Shown: in pieces, positions 1-7,400 of the stretch
Numbering within the stretch: the first letter of the stretch is position 1
Layout of the letters: every line of letters starts with the position of its first letter
Assembly: GCA_937875975.1 (NCBI GenBank)
Contig: CALEEU010000048.1
Coordinates: forward strand, 1 to 9,484
DNA: 9,484 nucleotides
Source of the DNA: an uncultured Opitutia bacterium
GTDB lineage: Bacteria; Verrucomicrobiota; Verrucomicrobiia; Opitutales; UBA953
Direction of reading: 5' to 3'
Translations under genes and position numbers: made by a program
Notes under the pieces: generated by a model
Database searches by the model: none
What the model saw: only the letters and a program-made list of their open reading frames with translations
Told to the model about the DNA's origin: nothing

Positions 1-21
1 GGGCAGCACCACGTGCTGCCC
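1..21. repeat. Perfect 9-bp inverted repeat (hairpin) at the window edge
   Basis: Bases 1-9 (GGGCAGCAC) pair perfectly with 13-21 (GTGCTGCCC) around a three-base loop; the centre also contains the palindrome CACGTG. No T-tract follows on the plus strand, so it is not a canonical intrinsic terminator in that direction. The minus-strand continuation lies outside the window. It could be a REP-like element, the left part of the dispersed repeat at 46-100, or part of a terminator for a gene further left. Only the base pairing is certain. Confidence 0.55.
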
Positions 22-45
22 TAGCTGCCTCTGCCCCGCCTCCGA

Positions 46-100
46 TGCCATCTCCGCGTGCCCCCTTGTCACCGTGCCCACGTGTCCCCTCGCGGCTCCG
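46..100 (-). repeat. 55-bp direct repeat, copy A (left of the DUF3800 gene)
   Basis: These 55 bases match 1024-1078 in the same orientation with four mismatches and no gaps (51/55 identical), at an offset of exactly 978 bp. Read on the minus strand, bases 50-89 form five imperfect octamers of the type GGKGRCAW. No reading frame across it looks like a gene. The strand given is the one on which the octamers are G-rich. It may be a dispersed intergenic repeat family of this genome or the boundary of an inserted cassette; two copies in one window cannot separate these. Confidence 0.85.
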
Positions 101-140
101 CGAAATTACCCAAGGCGAAATCCAACCCACTCATTCTGAC

Positions 141-168
141 TTGAACATATCCGCTAGCTAACTACAAA
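141..168 (+). promoter_or_regulatory. Possible weak sigma-70-type promoter
   Basis: TTGAAC at 141-146 resembles a -35 box. TACAAA at 163-168, after a 16-base spacer, resembles a -10 box (4 of 6 consensus positions). The region is AT-richer than its surroundings. Transcription from here would start near 175 and run straight into the terminator at 198-233, giving an RNA of about 55-60 nt with no convincing protein. Such matches are common by chance, so this is a candidate only. Confidence 0.2.
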
Positions 169-197
169 TCCAGATAAGGAATGGAAGTTTCCGTTCG

Positions 198-233
198 ACG
201 CGGGTCCGGTTCGCCGGCCCGCGTTCCTTTTTT
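198..233 (+). terminator. Rho-independent terminator, plus strand
   Basis: The stem ACGCGGG (198-204) pairs with CCCGCGT (218-224). After a single bulged T (205), CCGG pairs with CCGG (206-209 with 214-217), closed by a stable TTCG tetraloop (210-213). It ends in TCC and six Ts (228-233). This is a textbook intrinsic terminator for plus-strand transcripts. Its T-tract overlaps the TAA stop codon of the convergent DUF3800 gene (232-234). Read on the minus strand, the hairpin starts about 8 bases after that stop but is followed by CGAACGG and no T-run, so it is not canonical for DUF3800. No plus-strand gene is visible upstream. It must serve a transcript entering from the left of the window or a short local RNA. 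Confidence 0.88.
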
Positions 234-909
234 AATCTAAGACAATAAGCCCGGGACGAGTTCCATCATCGGCCTTACGTATGAGTAATGAAATGGTCTC
301 ATCGTAGACTCGATTGGGATGATCAGGCCTAAGGAGTTTCAAGCCGATTGGCCGAGCGCATAGATCGGCTAGCTGGAGGCCTGCCAAATTTCTAGCCTTG
401 GGGACGAAAATTGGCTTCCAGTGGCAACTTCCCGTACTTGCTTCTACAGCACGTCTGATTTCAAGGTCCTCACGCACGCCCCTAGATTCCAAGATAATCA
501 CCTGCGGAATGGCAAGGCGGCGAAACCTCAATCGCAAGGAATCCAGAAGCAGCAAAAGGCAATCGGCATAGGTCTTAACAGCGCTGACCTTACGTTTGTC
601 CCAGGCAACGGCCACTACCTCCGCACGAGAACTCCGAACCACGAGGCTGAGGTCGGCCAAGAATCTCTCACGAGTTGAACGGTCAAAAAGAAAAGTGAAT
701 TCACCCTGATTCTTGCGTATTTCACGTTCATGTAAAACCACGGCCTCGTGGGACCAATACTTAATTTTCAAGTCTATCAGGTCGGGAACGAAGCGAAGCC
801 GATAGTCATGGTTATCAAATACGCAGGCAACGATCACGAAAATTGGGTACTCCGGATTGGTGGCCCCGGTGGCATGATCACCGCTTTCGTCGACATAGAT
901 CATCTCCAT
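232..909 (-). CDS. DUF3800 domain-containing protein
   Basis: This is a complete 225-aa gene, ATG at 907-909 to TAA at 232-234. It carries the hallmarks of the DUF3800 family: an N-terminal beta-strand with YVDESGD (residues 5-11), an HERE segment (60-63) in the middle, a strand ending in the acidic E141, and the C-terminal LQLADL motif (178-183). The acidic set D7, E8, E61, E63, E141 and D182 would suit a metal-dependent RNase H-like nuclease. That fold and activity are my inference; the family has no established reaction that I can cite. No signal peptide or membrane segment is evident, so it is probably cytosolic. The first ATG is preferred because AGGG lies six bases upstream of it; the alternative ATG at residue 3 is too close to any ribosome site. 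Its length is usual for the family. Sampled lines of the gene are about 42-50% GC against about 70% in a sampled line of the large neighbour, which suggests acquisition. Direct repeats flank it. Family members are often lone genes in genomic islands. Confidence 0.9.
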   Translation of the reverse strand: MEMIYVDESGDHATGATNPEYPIFVIVACVFDNHDYRLRFVPDLIDLKIKYWSHEAVVLHEREIRKNQGEFTFLFDRSTRERFLADLSLVVRSSRAEVVAVAWDKRKVSAVKTYADCLLLLLDSLRLRFRRLAIPQVIILESRGVREDLEIRRAVEASTGSCHWKPIFVPKARNLAGLQLADLCARPIGLKLLRPDHPNRVYDETISLLIRKADDGTRPGLIVLD

Positions 910-915
910 GGCTAA

Positions 916-920
916 CCCTA
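916..920 (-). promoter_or_regulatory. Ribosome binding site of the DUF3800 gene
   Basis: Read on the minus strand, TAGGG ends six bases before the ATG at 907-909. It is a modest Shine-Dalgarno match, but it favours this ATG over the second one at 901-903. The GGAG that abuts the second ATG leaves no spacer. Confidence 0.5.
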
Positions 921-1023
921 CTCGCTAAGACTAAAGCTGGAAGCAGACAGCGTTGATGACTTTCCCCTAACAAGATGTGCCTAGGTTTCATCACCGCCAT
1001 GGCAGGTAATAATTCATTTCGAG

Positions 1024-1078
1024 TGCCATCTCCCCATGCCCCCTTGTCACCTTGCCCACATGTCCCCTCGCGGCTCCG
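1024..1078 (-). repeat. 55-bp direct repeat, copy B (between the giant gene and the DUF3800 gene)
   Basis: This is the second copy of the repeat at 46-100, 51/55 identical and in the same orientation. It begins nine bases past the TGA of the giant gene. On the minus strand, 1028-1067 resolves into five octamers: GGGGACAT, GTGGGCAA, GGTGACAA, GGGGGCAT and GGGGAGAT. The G-rich, purine-biased internal periodicity suggests an intergenic repeat element and not a coding or protein-binding remnant. Recombination with copy A would delete 978 bp including the whole DUF3800 gene. Confidence 0.85.
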
Positions 1079-1087
1079 TCGCGCTGA

Positions 1088-1471
1088 TCACTTCGCCTCC
1101 GCTTCTTCCAAGCTAGCTTCATCGCCACCGAGGGCGCCAACATAGTAAGCCTTGCCGAGGTTGACCTTCGGATAGATGACGCGGAACGCGCTACCGCTGA
1201 CGCCACGCTCTCCGCCCGTGAAGTAGCCCTGCGAAGTCGCATCCGGCGCCGGCGCATCCGGTCGGGTGACAACATATCCCTTGGGCACGACGCCCTCGAA
1301 ACCGGCGAGGCCGGCACCGCGGACAGAAGCCAGCTGACCCGAGGCCAGTCCCGTATCCAGGCTGGTATTATTCGTGGACGAGAAGCTCGACGGATTAAAG
1401 CGGGTCGCGCCGAGGACGAAGTCGCCGACGCTTCCACCGGAGCTACCGCCGCGAGGCTTATCCGCGAAGCC
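1088..1471 (-). other. Sub-region: unique 127-aa C-terminal tail of the giant protein
   Basis: Residues 2668-2794 lie outside both repeat arrays. The tail contains a Gly/Ser-rich spacer (GGSSGGS), a stretch with PKGYVVTRPDAPAPD, an aromatic strand pair (AFRVIY, KAYYVG) and a charged end (DEASLEEAEAK). It is much too short for an autotransporter barrel (about 250-300 aa) and has no hydrophobic helix plus basic end (PEP-CTERM), LPXTG or dockerin signature. It may be a capping or retention segment; I do not recognise the family. A weak GC stem just after the stop lacks a T-tract, so no clear terminator follows. Confidence 0.6.
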
Positions 1472-4400
1472 GAGGCTGCTGCCATTCTGCTGAAGAATGG
1501 AGAGCGGGCTCACGAGCGTGGCCGTACCACCGACGTTGGCGGTGGCGCCAGTGATGATCGATGCCGACCCCTGGACATTCATGTTCAGGTTACCGGTGAG
1601 CGTGAGGTTACCCACGGCGGCGTTGCCCAAAGTGGTGACATTGAGGTCCACGCCGGTACCGGTGACCGTCAGGTTACCGGTGTTACTCAGGTTGGTCACG
1701 CCAGTGGAGGTGAAGCCGACGTTGAGGTTACCCGTAGCCGTCAGCGAGATGTCGCCGCCCGAGGCCGTCACCTGGCCGCCGAAGCGGTTGGCCGGATTAG
1801 TCAGGACGATGTCACCGATTGTCGAAACCAAGGAACTCGTTCCGGTCACGATCAGCGGGCCAGTCTGGGTGATATCTCCGCCGGACACGACGCCGAGGTT
1901 ACCATTCACGGTCGTAGCCGCAAACGACGTGGCTCCGCCGGCGTTGGTGCTGAGGTTGCCGTTCACGGTGCCACCAAAGGTGATATCGCCGACGGTGGCG
2001 GTCAGGCTGGTCGCCCCGCTGAAGCGGTTACCTGGGTTGGTCAGGGTGATGTCCCCCGTCGTCGAGGTAATCGAGGAAGCAGCACCCGTGATAATCGCAC
2101 CCGTCTGGGTGATATCGCCGACCGAGGTCGTGGTGAGGCCGCCCGTCAGCGTGGTCGCGCCGAAGGACGTCGCGCCACCGGAACTGGTGGTGAGGTTCAC
2201 CGCGGTGCCGCCGACGGTAAGGTTGCCGGAGGCCGTCACGTTGGCGTCACCGATGGCCGTCAGCTGGGTGCTGAGATTACCGCTGGCGGTGAGGCCGATC
2301 TCGTTCGCCGCGGCGGTGACCAAGCCACCGAACGTATTATTCGGATCGGTGAGCACGATGTCGCCAAGCGACGAGCTGAGATTGCTCGTGCCACCAACGG
2401 TCAAGGTGCCGGTCTGGGTGATGTCACCCACGGAGGCGGCGCTGAGATTACCCGTGAGCGTGGTCACACCGAAGCTGGTCGCCCCGCCGGAGTTCGTCGT
2501 GAGATTCGTGGCCAGACCGGAAACCGTCAGATTACCCGTGGCCGAGAAAGCCGCATTACCCGTGGCCGCGACGGTCGCGGTGAGAGCGCCGGAAGCCGCG
2601 ACGGAGACGTCCTGGCCCGAGAACGAAGTGGCCCCGAAGAACGAGTTGCCTGCGTTGTTCAGGGTGATGTCCCCGGTCGTCGAGGTGATCGAGGACGGAG
2701 CGCCGGTGATGATCGCACCCGTCTGGGTGATGTCACCGACCGAGGTCGCGGTGAGGGCGCCCGTGAGGGTGGTCGCGCCGAAGGACGTCGTACCAGCAGA
2801 GCTGGTAGTCAGGTTGATAGCAGACCCGCCAACCGTGAGGTTACCCGCGGCCGAGACCGAGGCGTCGCCCGTGGCAGCGATCAGGGCATTAAGGTTACCC
2901 GCCGCGGCGACCGTGACGTCGACACCCGAGAACGAGGTGGCACCGAAGAACGAGTTGCCAGGGTTCGTCAGGGTGACGTCTCCCGTCGTCGAAGTGATCG
3001 AAGACGGAGCCCCGGTGATGATCGCGCCCGTCTGGGTGATATCACCGACCGCGGTCGTCGTCAGACCACCCGTGAGGGTCGTCGCGCCGAAGGACGTCGT
3101 GCCACCGGAGCTGGTGCTCAGGTTGACGGCCGTGCCGCCGACGATGAGATTACCCGCGGCCGAGACCGACGCATTACCCGTGGCGGCGATGAGCGCTTCC
3201 AGGTTACCGGCGGCCGCGACGGAGACATCCTGGCCCGAGAGCGTGGTCGCACCGAAGAACGAGTTACCGGGGTTAGTCAGGGTGATGTCCCCGGTCGTTG
3301 AGGTGATCGTGGAAGGCGCGCCGGTGGTGATCGCACCCGTCTGGGAGATATCGCCGACCGAGCTGGTATTCAGGCCACCCGTGAGCGTGGTGACGCCGAA
3401 GGACGTCGTGCCACCGGAGCTGGTGGTCAGATTTGTGGCCGATCCGCCGACCGTAAGGTTACCCGCGGCCGTGACCGAGGCGTCGCCTGTGGCGGCGATA
3501 AGCGCGCTCAGATTACCCGCAGCCGCAATGGCCACATCGACGCCCGAAAGCGTGGTCGCACCGAAGAAGGAGTTATTCGGGTTAGTCAGGGTGATGACGC
3601 CGGTCGTCGAGGTGATTGAGGAAGGCGCCCCAGTGGTGATCGCACCCGTCTGGGTGATATCGCCGACCGAAGTCGTGTTCAGACCACCCGTGAGCGTGGT
3701 CACGCCGAAGGACGTCGTGCCACCCGAGTTGGTCGCCAGGTTGACGGCCGTGCCGCCGACGATGAGATTACCCGCGGCCGTGACGGACGCATTACCCGTG
3801 GCGGCGATGAGCGCCTCCAGGTTGCCCGTAGCAGCGACGGAAACGTCGACACCCGAGAGCGAGGTCGCGCCGAAGAACGAGTTATTCGGGTTCGAGAGGT
3901 CGATGTCGCCGGTCGTCGAAGTAATGGAGGAAGGCGCACCAGTGGTAATCGCACCGGTCTGCGTGATATCGCCAACCGAGGTCGTAGTGAGAGCACCCGT
4001 GAGCGTCGTCGTGCCAAAGGACGTCGACCCACCGGAGCTGGTGGTCAGATTAACGGCCGTGCCGCCGACCGTGAGGTTACCGGAGGCGGACGCCGTGGCA
4101 TCGCCCGTGGCGGCGATGAGGGCGTTCAGGTTACCCGCAGCCGCGATGGCCACATCGACGCCCGAGAGCGTGGTCGCGCCGAACCAAGAGTTATTCGAAT
4201 TCGAGAGATCGATGTCACCCGTCGACGAGGTGATCGAAGAAGCCGCACCGGTGGTGATGGCACCGGTCTGGCTGATATCACCAACCGAAGTCGTGTTCAG
4301 TCCTCCGGTGAGCGTGGTGACGCCGAAGGACGTCGTGCCGCCGGAAACCGTGGTCAGGTTGACAGCCGTGCCGCCGACGATGAGATTACCCGCGGCGGAC

Positions 4401-7400
4401 ACCGAGGCATTGCCGGTGGCGGCGATGAGGGCTTCCAGATTACCTGAGGCTTCGACCGAGACGTTGGCTCCCGCGAACGAGGTCGCTCCGAAGAACAAGT
4501 TATTCGGATCGGTCAGGGTGATGCTACCTGTTGTCGAAGTGATCGAAGAAGGCGCGCCGGTGACAATCGGGCCGTTTTGGGTGATGGCGCCAACCGAGGT
4601 CGTCGTCAGACCGCCCGTGAGCGTGGTCGCCCCGAAGGACGTCGCCCCGCCCGAGAGGGTCGTGAGATTCGCGGCCGTGCCGGCGATCGCGAGATTACCG
4701 CTGGTAGCGACGGCGACATTGGCGCCGGTCACGGTCACCAAACCGCGCAGGTCGTTACCTGCATTACTAAGGGTGATGTCCGTCGGCACGCCACCCTGGG
4801 TGGCGGTGGCCGAAGTGGTGCCGTAGGCGACGAGCGCGGAGCCCGTCAGCTGCGTGATCGGGCCGGCCAGCGACGTGAGCGACAAGTTCCCCGTGGCGCT
4901 GAGGTTACCCATGACGAGCGGGCCTACGCTGTTGGTGATGCTGGCGTTACCGCCGACGTTGATGACGCCGGGGTTGGCCTGCGCATAGCTGTTGCTGACC
5001 GTGAAATCGCCGCCCGCGTTGGTCGTGCCCGCGGTCTGCGAAAAGTCGGTGAAGGTCATGGCGCCGGTACCCGCGAAAGTGCCGCCGCTCTGAGCGAAGC
5101 TGGTCGCCGTGGTGGCGCCCGCGTTGTTAAGCGTACCGCCGGTGACGGCGAGGCTATCCAGGGCCATGCCGCCCGCCGCGACGTTCAAGGTGCCGCCCGC
5201 GATGGTCAGCGAACCGGCGGAACCGAGGCTGTCGATCGAGACGGGGCCGAAGATGGCCGGAGCGACCGCCGGACCGGCGAAGCTCACGTTGGCCCCAGCC
5301 GGCAGGATGACGTCGGCGACGTTGGCGAGATCAGGTACCGCCCCACCCGCCCAGTTGGCCGGGTCGAACCAATTGCTGTTACCCGCGAGGCCCGTCCAGG
5401 TGACGGAAGCCAGACGCGTGATCTCCGCCGTGGTCGTGGTGTTGAGAATGCGGTAGTTACCGGCTTGAGCGCCATTCAGCGCGCCGACCGTGACGTTCAC
5501 GGTCTTGGCGGCGGCCACGTTCTTGTCGACGAAGCTGCCCGCGAGCGAAGCGAGGCCCACGGTGTCACCGGCGATGACGCCGGCGAGACTGCCCGTGACC
5601 GAAGCGGTCGTGGAGCCGTCATAGACCTTGTCGGTCGCGGTGAGGCCGCCGAGCGTCAGCGTCAGCGGCGTGATGTTCGCGGTCACCCCGGTCGGCTGGA
5701 CGAGCAGGTAGTTGACTGCGTCAGCACCGATGACGGTGTAACCCGAGACCACGACCGACTTGCCGTCCGCCACATCGGCGTCGGCGAAGAGACCGGTGGC
5801 TCCGGTCACGACGAGCGTCGCGTCATCGCCCAGGAGAGGATTGATGACGCCGCCCGTGAGGGTCGCCGTCCGCGTGCGGTCATAGACCTTATGCAGGGCC
5901 GTGACACCCGTGATCGTGAGAGTCGGGACGGTGATGTCGGCCTGGACGTCCGCCGGCTGGACGAGACGGTAGTTGGCCGCATCGGCGCCGGTCAGGGTGA
6001 AGCCGAAGAGGCTGACCGCCTTGCCGTTGCCGACGTTCTTGTCGGCGAACGTGGCCGTCACTCCCGAGCCATCCACGCCGACGGCGTCGTTGGCGAGGCT
6101 GGCGATGACGCCGCCCGTGAAGGTCGCGGCGTTGGTGCGGTCGTAGGACTTGTTCTGGGCGGTGATGCCCGTGACCGTCCGGGCCAGCGGAGTGACCGTC
6201 AGCGCACCGACGACGGTGGCCGTGCCGGAGAAGTTGCCGCCACCGACCGTCAAAGCGGTCGCGGTGGCGGTGTAATTCCCGACGCGCAAATTACCGCCGG
6301 CGCTGGCGACGGCATTGGCCGCCCCAAGGGTGAAGTCGACCGTACCGCTGGCGCCGTCGGAATATTGGAAGGAGTTACCCGAGCCACCGACCGCCGTCAG
6401 TCCCGTGAGGACCTGGCCGCCTGTCGTCAGGTATTCAACACTGCTGATGGTGAAAGCCGGCGCCGAGCCGTAGGTGGCCGCCCCGTTGCCGGCGCGGATG
6501 AGGAGCTGGCCAGCGGGGACGATCGTGAAGTCGCCGCCGACATAGTTCATCGCGTAATTCTGGGCACTCAGGCCGGAAGCCTGGAGGACGCCCGTATAAA
6601 TACCCGCCGCCTGCGTCGTGGCGTTGCTGCGCGCGACGACCAGCGTACCGCCCACGACCGCGGCGGTGTCCGACCCGATGAAGCCGGCGTAGCTGACGCC
6701 GTTGAAGTTCGTGCCGTCGGTACGCGTAACGAGTTTCGCGTCCGCATTCGCGATGACGGTCAACGTCGCTTGGGCGATGGTCGCGGTCAGAGCGCTCGGC
6801 TGGATCAAGGCGTAATTGGACGCACCCGTGCCAGAGAGGCTGTAACCCGTGACCGTGACCGGCTTGTTGGCCGCGGCGTTGGCATCGCCGAAGACCGCCA
6901 AGGCGGTTCCGGCGACGACCGGGGAATCCCCAGCGCCGGCGATCGGCGTGATCACAGGCGTGCCCGTGAGGCTGGCGCGGACCGTGGCATCATAGATGCG
7001 ACCCACCGCCGTCACACCCGTGACCGCCACGGAGAGCGGGGTGATACGAGCCGCGGCGGTCTGGCCAGAACCAAGCACGTAATCGCTCGCGAGCCCAGTA
7101 CCGTCGGTCAGCTGAATCGAACTGGCGGTCACCAGGTTGGCACTGGTGACGTCCTTGGAGTTGAAGGTGGCGGTGAAGGTCTTGCCCAAGACATCGGAGC
7201 CAACGAGTCCCACGAGCGTGAGTGATCCCGTGGCCGCCGTCGTGCCATCGTAGACCTTATCGTTCGCCGTCAGCGTCGCCGTGATCGTCTTCGGCGAGAC
7301 CGTAAGGGTACCCGGGACATAGCTCAGCGTGTAATTGGCGGCGGTCTGGCCGCCAGCCGTCAGCACATAGCTGCCCGCATGGCGAGCCCCCTGGCTCGTA

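Larger units (their letters stand above)
910..1087. other. Intergenic region between the giant gene and the DUF3800 gene
   Basis: This 178-base gap separates the stop of the giant gene from the start of the DUF3800 gene; both are on the minus strand. The giant-gene side holds the 55-bp repeat copy B. The DUF3800 side (910-1023) is AT-richer and must carry that gene's promoter if it is transcribed separately, but I found no convincing -35/-10 pair. No T-tracted hairpin follows the giant gene's stop codon, so readthrough into the DUF3800 gene is possible. A GCCATGGC palindrome at 996-1003 is noted without assigned function. Confidence 0.6.

Noticed and set aside
181..240. 19-aa mini-ORF preceded by AAGGA
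   Set aside because: The AAGGA abuts the ATG with no spacer, and most of the ORF is the terminator hairpin and its T-tract.
421..678. 85-codon plus-strand frame inside the DUF3800 gene
   Set aside because: It is antisense to a well-supported family member and has no recognisable features.
101..1022. Insertion sequence with terminal inverted repeats around the DUF3800 gene
   Set aside because: Only six bases (CGAAAT) are inverted at the inner ends, there is no transposase, and no target-site duplication could be recognised.
1068..1087. Intrinsic terminator after the giant gene
   Set aside because: Only a short GC stem can form and no T-tract follows on the minus strand.
991..1485. 164-codon minus-strand frame over the end of the giant gene and the 55-bp repeat
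   Set aside because: It overlaps the better-supported tail in another frame, has Arg/Ser/Ala-biased composition, and ends in translated repeat sequence.
1472..4744. CRISPR array or non-coding satellite
   Set aside because: The 309-bp units are contiguous, lack spacers, keep the reading frame, and differ mainly in ways that preserve the protein pattern.
1497..4826. 1,109-codon open frame on the plus strand
   Set aside because: It is antisense to the 103-aa repeat array. Because the repeat length is a multiple of three, one stop-free unit makes the whole array stop-free in that frame. Its Pro/Val-rich product simply mirrors the repeats.
4577..7225. 882-codon open frame on the plus strand
   Set aside because: It is antisense to the YDG/MBG region in high-GC DNA. 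The product is a low-complexity Arg/Gly/Asp mix with no domain, and the minus-strand frame has clear module structure.
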